Below, one piece after another: positions 7,948 to 15,536 of a stretch of 64,000 nt of DNA. Origin of the DNA: Paenibacillus pabuli (lineage in GTDB: Bacteria > Bacillota > Bacilli > Paenibacillales > Paenibacillaceae). The DNA is taken from NCBI RefSeq assembly GCF_023101145.1, contig NZ_CP073714.1, positions 2,480,001-2,544,000 of the forward strand, given 5' to 3'. The notes below the pieces were generated by a model, which was not told the DNA's origin, did not search any database, and saw only the letters and a program-made list of their open reading frames with translations. Numbering within the stretch: the stretch's first letter is position 1; every line of letters starts with the position of its first letter. A program made the position numbers and the translations under genes.

Positions 7948-9003
7948 ATGGAACTGAAAGTGGAGCTGATTCCTGATATTCGTACATCAGGTGGCGAAGT
8001 GATGGATATTATGGTGGAAGGTATATATGCGGGTTCGCTGCTGCTTGTGTTCAGGGAAGGGGATCGGGTATCCGGCAGCCTTCAGATGGAGCAGGATTCG
8101 CTACCTGACGAGACAGAACAATATATTGTGGAGCAGGTGCACGAATATATTCGTGCTCTCACGGATGCGGTAAATGCTGCTGAATATGAAGTGATTGTAA
8201 GTTTTGGCACATTGCATTCTGTGTTACAGAAGTCAGAGTCTCAAACGGATGTGTTAATTCAGTCGCCGCAGTCTGAAGATACGTATAACCACGATGGACA
8301 GAATGATTGGGCTGGTGTAAATGAAGTGCATGTTATTCCCAGCTCACAAGCCGAGTCATTTACATATGAAGACCCGGAACATTTGCTGGAGATGGAGATG
8401 GTAAGCGCCGGACGCAGCATATCCACCTATGTATTTAATGACGCCCATGGGCAGGAACTGGCTGAAGCCTCTCTGAAACAATATGGTGCCGATGTACAGG
8501 GGGAGATCCATTGGTATGATGAACCGGCAGAGAATTATCAGGATGCGGCTGCCGAGCTGCTCGTACGAGAGCTGGATGAAGAAATCATCGATACAATTAC
8601 GATCCGCATGTGGCATCAAGGGCAGGAGCTGGAATCAGCGGAATGGGTGCATCGGGATTTTGCGGATGAGGATGAGTTAGAGGCTGAAGAAGATCTCGAA
8701 GAGATTGAAGCTGCTGAAGAAGCTTGTTATGTCATGTTGGTACGCAAAGATCGGGAGTTTCGGGTATATGAACTGTTTCTACAAGAACGCGGAGGGTTAC
8801 CTGTAGGTACAGCAACGATTGATACTTCACAAGCGGATTTGTCAGGTTATATGGATTATCAGGTTCCAGGCACAAGTGCTCAGCGAAAGAGTCTGGTTGA
8901 AGTTCTGATGCGGGAGCTGGACAAAGAGCTTGAATTTGATACATTACATCTCACGATGTTATATCGAAATCAAATTATTGATGAAGCGATGATAGAAGGG
9001 TAG
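7948..9003 (+). CDS. acidic protein of unknown function with three internal repeats
   Basis: 351-residue, strongly acidic protein that I do not recognise. It seems built of three related units of about 90-110 residues, separated by acidic low-complexity linkers (for example EDELEAEEDLEEIEAAEE). The ends of units 2 and 3 are clearly alike: AAELLVRELDEEIIDTITIR and LVEVLMRELDKELEFDTLHL, each followed by a short tail; unit 1 has a weaker match (EYIRALTDAVNAAEYEVIVS). No signal peptide or membrane span is seen, so it is probably cytoplasmic. GAGGGGGAC precedes ATG 7948. A strong terminator follows directly. Confidence 0.75.
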   Translation: MELKVELIPDIRTSGGEVMDIMVEGIYAGSLLLVFREGDRVSGSLQMEQDSLPDETEQYIVEQVHEYIRALTDAVNAAEYEVIVSFGTLHSVLQKSESQTDVLIQSPQSEDTYNHDGQNDWAGVNEVHVIPSSQAESFTYEDPEHLLEMEMVSAGRSISTYVFNDAHGQELAEASLKQYGADVQGEIHWYDEPAENYQDAAAELLVRELDEEIIDTITIRMWHQGQELESAEWVHRDFADEDELEAEEDLEEIEAAEEACYVMLVRKDREFRVYELFLQERGGLPVGTATIDTSQADLSGYMDYQVPGTSAQRKSLVEVLMRELDKELEFDTLHLTMLYRNQIIDEAMIEG

Positions 9004-9009
9004 AGACAT

Positions 9010-9039
9010 GGTAAGAGGCACAGCCTCTTGCCTTTTTTG
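9010..9039 (+). terminator. intrinsic terminator
   Basis: GGTAAGAGGC and GCCTCTTGCC form a 10-bp stem with one G-T pair and a 3-nt loop, followed by six Ts. Confidence 0.9.
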
Positions 9040-9047
9040 TTTTCTTT

Positions 9048-9076
9048 TTGACGAACAGGCCATTTCCCGGTATAGT
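9048..9076 (+). promoter_or_regulatory. sigma-A promoter of the GNAT gene
   Basis: TTGACG (9048-9053), 17-nt spacer, TATAGT (9071-9076), just after the upstream terminator and 40 nt before the GNAT start. Confidence 0.8.
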
Positions 9077-9115
9077 ACCATTAGTTTAAGAGAGACCTGG
9101 AAGTGGAGGAGAATC

Positions 9116-9670
9116 ATGAAGCACTCATTCAGTATCACAACAGACTATATTAATGACGAATTTAAAGCATTGCAGGCTCAGCAGGAAGACACGGAGGATG
9201 TGATGTCTCTGCTTATGGAAACAGCCGAATGGCTGCAGAGCCAGGGATCTTCTCAATGGAATGCGTTGTTAAAAGGTGAGGATTCTCATAATACGGCGGG
9301 GGCGATTCAGCGTGGCGACGTATTTGTATTTAAGAAGGGTTCTGACGTAGCTGGCATGGTTATTTTGATGAGTCAGCCAAGCGCATGGGATGTGCATTTG
9401 TGGGGAAGCAAAGCGTATGTCGGGGATGGTGCACTTTATTTGCACCGATTAGCCATTCGCAGAAAATATGCCCAGAGTGGATTGGGACGCGCGATTTTGC
9501 AATGGTCCAGCAGCGGGATACAATTTGAGGATAAACATATCGTCCGATTGGATTGTGGAGCGGATAACGCCACGTTGAACGCTTTTTATGCGCGTAACGA
9601 CTATACCTTTGTGCGAGAGACAGACGGCTTCAGTACGTATGAAAAGGCGATCACACGTCTGTCTGTATAA
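9116..9670 (+). CDS. GNAT family N-acetyltransferase
   Basis: 184-residue acetyl-CoA-dependent acetyltransferase. The core has LYLHRLAIRRKYAQSGLGRA, the strand 4 and acetyl-CoA pyrophosphate loop region (variant of Q/RxxGxG/A), and ends with LNAFYARNDYTFV, typical of the last strand and helix. ATG 9116 follows GGAGGAG; the upstream in-frame codons from 9008 lie over the terminator and promoter and are not coding. Substrate unknown. Confidence 0.85.
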   Translation: MKHSFSITTDYINDEFKALQAQQEDTEDVMSLLMETAEWLQSQGSSQWNALLKGEDSHNTAGAIQRGDVFVFKKGSDVAGMVILMSQPSAWDVHLWGSKAYVGDGALYLHRLAIRRKYAQSGLGRAILQWSSSGIQFEDKHIVRLDCGADNATLNAFYARNDYTFVRETDGFSTYEKAITRLSV

Positions 9671-9707
9671 TTTTCACCACAATTTGCAATATATGAAGAA
9701 CTCAAAT

Positions 9708-9741
9708 TAGCCGGGAGCTAGCAATGCTCACCGGCTTTCAT
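9708..9741 (+). terminator. probable terminator after the GNAT gene
   Basis: AGCCGG and GAGC pair with GCTC and CCGGCT around a short loop; a short T-stretch follows. Confidence 0.55.
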
Positions 9742-10041
9742 ATGTATGTCGTCAAAAGAGGTTTAATCTCCCTCCATATATCCGCTTCTTAGCCGAGCAT
9801 ATCCCGAATATGTTGTATATACGGCTCTGGAGTGAAGGCTTACGCTCAAACAAGATGAAGAAAATGAACGTATAGTAGAATAAAGACACCAGGAGAGCGG
9901 TTATTTCCGGTGGAGTTGTGCTCAAGACCTAACAATATTCGTAATGTCGTCAATATCAGAACCAACATGGTACAATTGATATTGAAATGAATTCAATGAT
10001 TAAAGCGGTAACATGACCGAGTGATAAGAAATCTTATTTTG
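9742..10041. other. non-coding stretch before the GT4 gene
   Basis: About 300 nt with no plausible reading frame. It contains a short palindrome (ATTGAAATGAATTCAAT) near 9980 but no feature I can name. The promoter and LexA-like box of the next gene begin at its right edge. Confidence 0.4.
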
Positions 10042-10070
10042 TTGCTTTACTGAACATATGTTCTGATATA
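10042..10070 (+). promoter_or_regulatory. promoter with LexA-like (SOS) box, upstream of GT4 gene
   Basis: TTGCTT (10042-10047) and GATATA (10065-10070) are spaced by 17 nt. Between them lies GAACATATGTTC (10052-10063), a perfect 12-bp palindrome equal to the core of the Bacillus LexA/DinR box (CGAACNNNNGTTCG). Its position inside the promoter is that of a repressor site. Confidence 0.5.
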
Positions 10071-10123
10071 TCATGATTGAAGATGTACTGAGAAGACTTA
10101 TGCTAGAAAGGGGGAAACTAACG

Positions 10124-11254
10124 GTGAGATTGCTGCAGGCGCTTTTCTTTCCTCCGGAGCAGCCCGGAGGTGTATCCTCTATGATTCCGTATATGCAAGA
10201 GAGGTTTACCCCCCCGAGGTGGGAGATGGATCTGTTCTCTTTACCCAAGCGTATTCGTAACAAGGGCAGAGAAGATATCCAGTTTGAGACGTTCGATTGG
10301 ACTCCGTATCAGGATAGTCCTGTCGTGCAAAAATATATGCAAACGTATCGGGATTATTTGTGGTGGACCAAGCTGCGTATTCAGAAGCCTTATGATCTGA
10401 TTCATGCCCATCACCCTATTGCGGGGCTTGCGATGAAGAAGGTTTTCCCGGATGTTCCCCTCATTCAAACGATCCACTCCAGTTATGAGCGAGAACTGAT
10501 ATTGAACGGACGCATTGAGCCCAACGGACCGGAGCATCAATTCCTGTTGTCCATCTATGGTGAGCTGGAGCATCAGGCAGAGCGGTTGTTAACCGTATCG
10601 GATTCTTTCCGTCGTTATTTGTCGCCTTATGTGCAACATCCCGATGTCATCGGTGTCATTCCGAATGGTTTTGATGAGAAAAGGTTTAAGCCAATTCCCC
10701 ATGAGAATGCGATACCACAGCTGGTCACCGTATGCCGTCTGGTTCCGGCGAAAGGGCTGGACATTCTGTTCAAAGCCTGTGCCGAACTGAAAGCGCGGGG
10801 ACATGATTATGTGCTTCATATTATTGGGGACGGACCGATCCGTCCAGACTTGGAAGAGTTGGCCCAGCGGCTGGGTATTTATAATGAGACTATTTTTTAT
10901 GGTTACACGCTGCATCCTGAGGAATTCATGCCATTTTTTGATATCTTTGTACTTCCGTCGCGGGCGGAGGCGTTTGGATCTGTCTTCGCCGAAGCTGCGC
11001 TTAGCTGTCTTGCCCTTGTAGGTACAGACGTTGGCGGCATACCAGAGCAAATCGAGAACGGCAGCAACGGCTTACTGGTGCCTTCAGAAGATCCGTCTGC
11101 ACTGGCAGAAGCGCTGGAAAAGGTGATGGTTGACCCGGCGTACCGTTATGAGCTCGCCCGTTCGGCATGTGAGAAGGCCAAAACCCATTACTCTTTGGGC
11201 AGATCAGTCAATGAACTGAAAAAAATGTATTTGCAATTTCCGAGCCAGTTCTAA
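10124..11254 (+). CDS. glycosyltransferase family 4 (GT-B fold)
   Basis: 376-residue retaining glycosyltransferase that uses a nucleotide sugar. The N-terminal half opens with LLQALFFPPEQPGGVSSMIP, a glycine-rich acceptor-side loop; the C-terminal half carries the sugar-nucleotide site with SRAEAFGSVFAEAALSCLAL, the E-x7-E motif of GT4, and GTDVGGIPEQI. No signal or membrane span; it probably acts at the cytoplasmic face on a lipid or wall polymer. The GTG at 10124 is chosen because AAGGGGG lies 9 nt upstream and homologues begin with this segment. It stands alone between a possible SOS-controlled promoter and a strong terminator, so the target glycan cannot be inferred from neighbours. Confidence 0.87.
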   Translation: MRLLQALFFPPEQPGGVSSMIPYMQERFTPPRWEMDLFSLPKRIRNKGREDIQFETFDWTPYQDSPVVQKYMQTYRDYLWWTKLRIQKPYDLIHAHHPIAGLAMKKVFPDVPLIQTIHSSYERELILNGRIEPNGPEHQFLLSIYGELEHQAERLLTVSDSFRRYLSPYVQHPDVIGVIPNGFDEKRFKPIPHENAIPQLVTVCRLVPAKGLDILFKACAELKARGHDYVLHIIGDGPIRPDLEELAQRLGIYNETIFYGYTLHPEEFMPFFDIFVLPSRAEAFGSVFAEAALSCLALVGTDVGGIPEQIENGSNGLLVPSEDPSALAEALEKVMVDPAYRYELARSACEKAKTHYSLGRSVNELKKMYLQFPSQF

Positions 11255-11278
11255 TTTCTGGAAAGGAAAAAGAAGGAA

Positions 11279-11304
11279 GCCACTGTGTAAACAGTGGCTT
11301 TTTT
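11279..11304 (+). terminator. intrinsic terminator
   Basis: GCCACTGT/ACAGTGGC, 4-nt loop, then six Ts. Closes the GT4 gene and separates it from the convergent transporter gene. Confidence 0.92.
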
Positions 11305-11345
11305 ATGTTTAGGGATTCGAAGATTCGCAACAAAAAGATCCGCTG

Positions 11346-12404
11346 TTATAGGTGTTTGTTACGACCGCGAAAGCTTCCCCATTGATCCATTACTAATTTT
11401 GCAGCCCAGATCAGTGCCAAACTACCGAAAATGGGGTAAAGAATAGAGAGCAGTGAACTGAATCCAAACTGGCTGAGCGAATAACATAACATCATGATGG
11501 TCAGCATAATTAGTTTGGGATGTACGTGGACATGCTGTCTGAGCTGGAGGGTCATTCCATAGATATCGGCTACAAATGTACTGAAGATTTCCATAAAAAT
11601 GAGGGATACATAGATAGACTGGACTATCCATCCAAGTTGAAAGGCAATGCTTCCCATTGGAATTTCAAATTGGATGATGCCAGGCATCTGGGCTGACATG
11701 GCAAAGTGAGCTGCCATAAGCATGAATCCAACACCAATCCCGCCCAGAACGCCGCCCCATTTCAGTACCTTTCGGTTGCGAATCTGATTACCCACTGGAA
11801 CGAGTACTGCTTGGGCAAGTGCAAGGTTGAATGAACTATACAAAAGAGGAGATAACCAGACCTGGATTGGATTGCTGTCAGTGGTCAATGTAATAAATCG
11901 GTTTGCGCCGGGATGATGTATGGTGCTGGTGATCATAAGCAGGGACAGCAGGAGCATCATGGGCACCACGATACTGTTCATTTGCAGAATGGCTTGAATA
12001 CCCCGTCCAAGCAGCAGATATGTACCTATAAGGGTAACAATCAGACCAGTCTGATAGTGAAGCCCCAGATGCTCTACAAAGACCGATCCTGCTCCGGCCA
12101 GCATGACACTGTTTACTCCGATCAAAATTATGAGGGTAACCCAGGTAATCCAGATTCCAGCTTTATGACCGAATAGATGCTTGTTGAGATCTTCGTAAGA
12201 GCGCGAGCCGGTATCATGGGCAATCAGCATCATTTTTGTACCTAACCAGACAAAGAGCATGGTCGATAAGCCAATGGTAATGGTGGCCCATTTGCCATAC
12301 TGGGTAAAAAACTGCAATATCTCTTGTCCTGTTGCAAAGCCGGCTCCTACTACCGTTCCAATGTATGTAAATGCGATCTGCAGCACCCGTAATGCCTGTT
12401 TCAT
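11346..12404 (-). CDS. YkvI-like membrane transporter
   Basis: 352-residue polytopic protein with about ten hydrophobic segments. The first, QIAFTYIGTVVGAGFATGQE, has the GAGFATGQE loop seen in the YkvI family of the amino acid-polyamine-organocation superfamily, where the broken helix binds substrate. B. subtilis YkvI has no firmly known substrate. GAGAGGGG precedes the ATG at 12404. Divergent from xpt with about 200 nt between them. No ligand can be assigned. Confidence 0.8.
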   Translation of the reverse strand: MKQALRVLQIAFTYIGTVVGAGFATGQEILQFFTQYGKWATITIGLSTMLFVWLGTKMMLIAHDTGSRSYEDLNKHLFGHKAGIWITWVTLIILIGVNSVMLAGAGSVFVEHLGLHYQTGLIVTLIGTYLLLGRGIQAILQMNSIVVPMMLLLSLLMITSTIHHPGANRFITLTTDSNPIQVWLSPLLYSSFNLALAQAVLVPVGNQIRNRKVLKWGGVLGGIGVGFMLMAAHFAMSAQMPGIIQFEIPMGSIAFQLGWIVQSIYVSLIFMEIFSTFVADIYGMTLQLRQHVHVHPKLIMLTIMMLCYSLSQFGFSSLLSILYPIFGSLALIWAAKLVMDQWGSFRGRNKHL

Positions 12405-12606
12405 GCGTTTCCCCTCTCAGGCCCCTGAATAGTTTGGACATGCGGGTGCCATGGTACAAGGTATGCTTGACCCATCAAAGTCATGACAATTAAAGTGTGA
12501 CAGGGTCATTTAGATGCTCTGGACAAGAGCAAAGGCAATTTCGCTTGAACTGATAGCCGGATGTATGATACTTTTACGTCATAGGATAGGCTTGGGAGGT
12601 CAAATT

Positions 12607-13188
12607 ATGGAAGTATTGAAACAACGAATTTTACAAGAAGGTGTAGTCATGTCAGATCAGGTGCTTAAGCTGGATGGTCTGCTGAATCACCAGATAGATC
12701 CTGCATTGACGATGGAAATGGGGCGTGAGTTTGCCGCTCGTTTCCGTGAAAGTGGTGTTACCCGGGTCGTTACAGTGGAGTCTTCCGGGATTCCGGTTGC
12801 CTTTGCTGCCGCACATGAATTGGGTGTTCCGCTGGTATTTGCCCGTCGCAAAAAGACACTTTTGGCTGACCCCGACGCCTACTGTGAAAGGGTTCCATCT
12901 TTTACCAAAGGAATCGTAACTGATATTATGGTGTCCCGTGAATATATTCATGAGAATGACCGTATTTTGTTCATTGACGATATTATTGCGAATGGCGATG
13001 CCGCTCGTGGTGTCATAAAAATTATCGAACGTTCGGGTGCGGAACTGGTTGGATTCGGTGTCGTGGTCGAAAAATGTTTTCAGGCAGGAGCCCGCACCAT
13101 TCGGGAGCAGGGCATCCCGGTAGAAGCCTTGGTTCGTATTCGTTCACTGAACGATGGCACCGTGCAATTTGACGATAACGAATTGTGA
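12607..13188 (+). CDS. xpt: xanthine phosphoribosyltransferase
   Basis: Converts xanthine and PRPP to XMP in purine salvage. 193 residues, the normal length. It has VTVESSGIPVAFAAAHELG in the N-terminal half and the PRPP loop ILFIDDIIANGDAARG near residue 118-133; MEVLKQRILQEGVV is the usual start. TTGGGAGG lies just before ATG 12607; upstream in-frame codons are not family-like. In B. subtilis xpt is controlled by a guanine riboswitch. I see no such aptamer in the 200-nt upstream region here, so control must be by another route. A weak promoter (TTGAAC near 12552, GATACT downstream) fits. Confidence 0.92.
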   Translation: MEVLKQRILQEGVVMSDQVLKLDGLLNHQIDPALTMEMGREFAARFRESGVTRVVTVESSGIPVAFAAAHELGVPLVFARRKKTLLADPDAYCERVPSFTKGIVTDIMVSREYIHENDRILFIDDIIANGDAARGVIKIIERSGAELVGFGVVVEKCFQAGARTIREQGIPVEALVRIRSLNDGTVQFDDNEL

Positions 13189-13228
13189 CTTTTTAAAGGA
13201 AAAAGTGCCTAATTTTATAACAATGCCT

Positions 13229-13256
13229 TTGCATGACCGCTGATTTCATTTATAAT
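13229..13256 (+). promoter_or_regulatory. sigma-A promoter
   Basis: TTGCAT (13229-13234), 16-nt spacer, TATAAT (13251-13256), 31 nt before the start of the next gene. Confidence 0.7.
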
Positions 13257-13286
13257 GGGGTTATGTTAGGGAGAGGAGGCAACACC

Positions 13287-13616
13287 ATGGGTAACCAACC
13301 GGCAACAGAACAATTTTTTATTGATAAGCTGGCGGAATCGAAAGTACATTTTGAGCGTGCCCTGGATTGTAAACATACGGAATTCGATGACCTTTATCCC
13401 TATATGATTGAACATCCTCAATTTTTCTGGTACAAACGCTACGTTGCCTGGTCAGAATTGCTGACGATTGTAGGCTTGTGCGAAGAGTTGTCCTTCTCTT
13501 GGAAAGAACAATTTACACCGCATCAAGTGGAGTACCTTGAAGAACGTGTGATGTCCGCCAAAGTGCTTGATTTTTGGTTTGAGAAGAACGACAGCAAAGA
13601 GCACGCGCAGCGGTAA
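13287..13616 (+). CDS. conserved hypothetical protein (109 aa)
   Basis: Small soluble, mostly helical protein I cannot assign. It is rich in aromatic residues (HPQFFWYKRYVAWSELL) and ends in a charged tail. GAGAGGAGG precedes ATG 13287, and a consensus promoter lies just ahead, so it is expressed on its own. A strong terminator follows. No signal peptide or membrane span. Confidence 0.75.
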   Translation: MGNQPATEQFFIDKLAESKVHFERALDCKHTEFDDLYPYMIEHPQFFWYKRYVAWSELLTIVGLCEELSFSWKEQFTPHQVEYLEERVMSAKVLDFWFEKNDSKEHAQR

Positions 13617-13668
13617 CTTTCAGTCGGGACATACTTTCGAATGACATGACAGTCCAATACAGTCACGT

Positions 13669-13703
13669 GAGACCTAAATGACTTTTCATTTAGGTCTCTT
13701 TTT
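13669..13703 (+). terminator. intrinsic terminator
   Basis: GAGACCTAAATG pairs perfectly with CATTTAGGTCTC around a 6-nt loop, followed by TTTTT. Confidence 0.92.
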
Positions 13704-13740
13704 GTAAATAATTTTTTTGGAGAAAGTAGGCGCCATAAAT

Positions 13741-13959
13741 ATGATCAGTGATGCAGAATTGGATGCACTGCGTTTATCGGGTGAAAAAGTAAGGGTAATA
13801 CGGGACGAGATTCAGTCCAATGATGTGACGGGCATTGTAGTGGCCTGGGACGGGGAGCAGGTGCTCATTCGCCGTCAGAATCGTCGTGTGGTCAAGCTCG
13901 ACCGGAATTATCGGTACCAGTTGTTCAGCGAACCACGTAAGAGCCTGCTTGAAGAATAG
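13741..13959 (+). CDS. small hypothetical protein (72 aa)
   Basis: A short soluble protein with alternating charged and beta-prone stretches (VTGIVVAWDGEQVLIRRQ, then RRVVKLDRNYRYQLF), suggesting a small beta-barrel like those that bind RNA or act as adaptors, but I cannot name a family. ATG 13741 follows AGTAGG; the TTG at 13717 in the same frame would sit on the ribosome binding site itself. Confidence 0.6.
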   Translation: MISDAELDALRLSGEKVRVIRDEIQSNDVTGIVVAWDGEQVLIRRQNRRVVKLDRNYRYQLFSEPRKSLLEE

Positions 13960-14075
13960 GACATGTGTTTTAGGTTCATTTACCATGGATGTTTTGGCAT
14001 AATTGCACCTCTCGGGTGAAATGATAGGTACAGTGAGAGATTGTATCATATCAGCGGAGAGGATGTGCGATAACC

Positions 14076-14405
14076 ATGACATTGATGAATGATAAGGTTC
14101 ACGCCTATAAAGATCAGATTGGTGAATTAAGTGATGTGCTCCCAGCTGTGGTGAAGTCTTATCATGAATTCACTGGAGAATGTTTTCAGGCAGGAGCAAT
14201 TGATGCCAAGACCAAACAGTTGATTGCGCTGGGCATTGGATTGTTCGCTAATAATGAAGTGTGTACGTTCTACCATGTGGAAGAGGCACGTGCCAAGGGA
14301 GCAACAGATCAGGAGATTATGGAGACGGTTGCTGTGGCTGGAGCCGTAGGCGGAGGCCATGCGCTGTCTCAGGGTGCAATGAGGGTACAGAAAGCTTTGC
14401 ATTAG
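14076..14405 (+). CDS. carboxymuconolactone decarboxylase / AhpD-like protein
   Basis: 109-residue all-helical protein of the CMD/AhpD superfamily. It has the E-V-C-x3-H form of the active site (NNEVCTFYHVEEA), where AhpD itself has a second cysteine; His replaces it here, as in many stand-alone members. The C-terminal AVAGAVGGGHAL segment is typical. Members act as peroxidases, in thiol redox, or are uncharacterised. GGAGAGG lies somewhat far upstream of ATG 14076. A bidirectional terminator follows. Confidence 0.85.
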   Translation: MTLMNDKVHAYKDQIGELSDVLPAVVKSYHEFTGECFQAGAIDAKTKQLIALGIGLFANNEVCTFYHVEEARAKGATDQEIMETVAVAGAVGGGHALSQGAMRVQKALH

Positions 14406-14475
14406 TAATGATGATGTGTTGTAGCTGATTACGATCTCGAATTTTAAGCATTGTAGAAAAATCAATGTAAACAAA

Positions 14476-14507
14476 GAAAAGGCTCCGGTGATAACCGAAG
14501 CCTTTTC
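14476..14507. terminator. bidirectional terminator between convergent genes
   Basis: AAAAGGCT-CGGT and ACCG-AGCCTTTT form an imperfect stem with T-rich flanks on both strands, between the AhpD-like gene and the NlpC/P60 gene. Confidence 0.8.
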
Positions 14508-14516
14508 CTGTTTAAC

Positions 14517-14981
14517 TTATATTTTTCCCAGCATTTTGTTATACATAAACTGTCCTGTTACCCGGCGTGCTGTTACGTAACGATCGTTGAAATAAGGATT
14601 GGATAATTGGGTGATGCTTACACCTTTGCTGCTTGAAGCATGAGCGAACTGTCCGCCCCCGATATATACACCTGTATGTGAAATACCATTGCCCATCGTA
14701 TTAAAGAATACCAGGTCACCCGTACGCAGATTGGCTTTGGATACCGGCGTTCCTGCCTTGGCTTGCTGTTGCGAAGTGCGTGGCAATTCAATGCTGTATT
14801 TGTTGAAAATATATCTCATGAATCCAGAGCAATCAAACCCGGCCAGTGTAGTGCCACCCCATTTGTAAGGTATGCCTGTCATGTTGTTAACGACGGTGTT
14901 AATACTGCTTGCCTCTGTGCTTGCTGCACCAGATGTAAATAGAACTGCTGCTCCAAAAATGGAGATGATAAGCTTTTTCAA
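14517..14981 (-). CDS. NlpC/P60 cell wall endopeptidase, secreted
   Basis: 154-residue exported peptidoglycan hydrolase of the NlpC/P60 family, which cuts gamma-D-Glu to diamino acid bonds in stem peptides. A signal peptide (MKKLIISIFGAAVLFTSGAA) leads directly into the catalytic domain, with Cys51 in FDCSGF, His102 in ISHTGVYIG and His114 in FAHASSSKGV. No LysM or SH3 targeting domain is present. The start codon is TTG, with AGGGAG upstream. The 5' leader is a c-di-AMP riboswitch (see next entries), matching the known link between this second messenger and wall hydrolases. Confidence 0.92.
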   Translation of the reverse strand: MKKLIISIFGAAVLFTSGAASTEASSINTVVNNMTGIPYKWGGTTLAGFDCSGFMRYIFNKYSIELPRTSQQQAKAGTPVSKANLRTGDLVFFNTMGNGISHTGVYIGGGQFAHASSSKGVSITQLSNPYFNDRYVTARRVTGQFMYNKMLGKI

Positions 14982-14992
14982 AATTATGTTCT

Positions 14993-15130
14993 CCCTTCGA
15001 TGCCTACGGAGTTAGCTAAGGGTTCGGTAGAAGGTTCCCTATATTTCCTATGTATAAGAATAATTCACCCAAAATGGTTCCCCCGTTTTCAAACATGAAA
15101 CTCGGCAAATGAATAATTAAGTTTTTGTAA
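14993..15130 (-). ncRNA. c-di-AMP riboswitch (ydaO/yuaA type)
   Basis: Read on the reverse strand, the leader contains the ydaO-class hallmarks in order: GCCGAGTTTC, then CGGGGGAACC, TTTTGGGTGAAT, a variable arm, CTACCGAACCC, and GCTAACTCCGTAGGC. These match the conserved core of the riboswitch that binds cyclic di-AMP. It lies between a consensus promoter and the NlpC/P60 start. In Bacillus the class turns expression off when c-di-AMP is high; the same is expected here. Edges are approximate. Confidence 0.93.
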
Positions 15131-15139
15131 CCTTTTGAA

Positions 15140-15168
15140 ACTATATTGCATAAATGCGAAAATGTCAA
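15140..15168 (-). promoter_or_regulatory. sigma-A promoter of the riboswitch-NlpC transcript
   Basis: On the reverse strand TTGACA (15168-15163), 17-nt spacer and TATAGT (15145-15140). The expected start of transcription, near 15133, fits the 5' edge of the riboswitch. Confidence 0.88.
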
Positions 15169-15378
15169 ACTTGTTTTAATGTTTTCTTAGTCCATCAATG
15201 TTAACGGAATTCTAGATTATTATGTAGAAAAAACTCGAATGATGGGTTCTAATAGATGACAAAAAAGTAACTACTGTTTCAGAAGGAGAGAAATTGGACA
15301 ATTTATTGGCTTTCTCACATACAATTAAAAGATAATTATAGGTTAATCCAAAGAATTTGTTACATGTTGTTGCAAATA

Positions 15379-15407
15379 TTGACAAAATTCATCTTTTTGC
15401 ATAGAAT
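15379..15407 (+). promoter_or_regulatory. sigma-A promoter of the split pectate lyase gene
   Basis: TTGACA (15379-15384), 17-nt spacer, TAGAAT (15402-15407), about 120 nt before the start codon. It would still transcribe the 5' gene fragment. Confidence 0.8.
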
Positions 15408-15479
15408 CCTTTTTATACATTCCACTTATTGGATGAAAAGAAATAGTTTGAGTTTTAAAACAAATATAAGGAGGACAGA

Positions 15480-15536
15480 TTGGCAGGGGAACAGTTTGCA
15501 GAAAATGAATTGAGGAGTGTTTCTAATCTATGTTGA
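15480..15536 (+). CDS. possible 18-aa leader peptide overlapping the pectate lyase start
   Basis: TTG at 15480 is placed 5 nt after a perfect AAGGAGG. The frame runs 18 codons and its TGA (15534-15536) overlaps the ATG of the pectate lyase gene (15530). The lyase itself has only a weak GGAG site further than ideal from its ATG, so coupling is plausible. No protein evidence. Confidence 0.35.
   Translation: MAGEQFAENELRSVSNLC

Noticed and set aside
12405..12606. Guanine riboswitch expected before xpt
   Set aside because: The conserved loops and junction of the purine aptamer are not present in this region.
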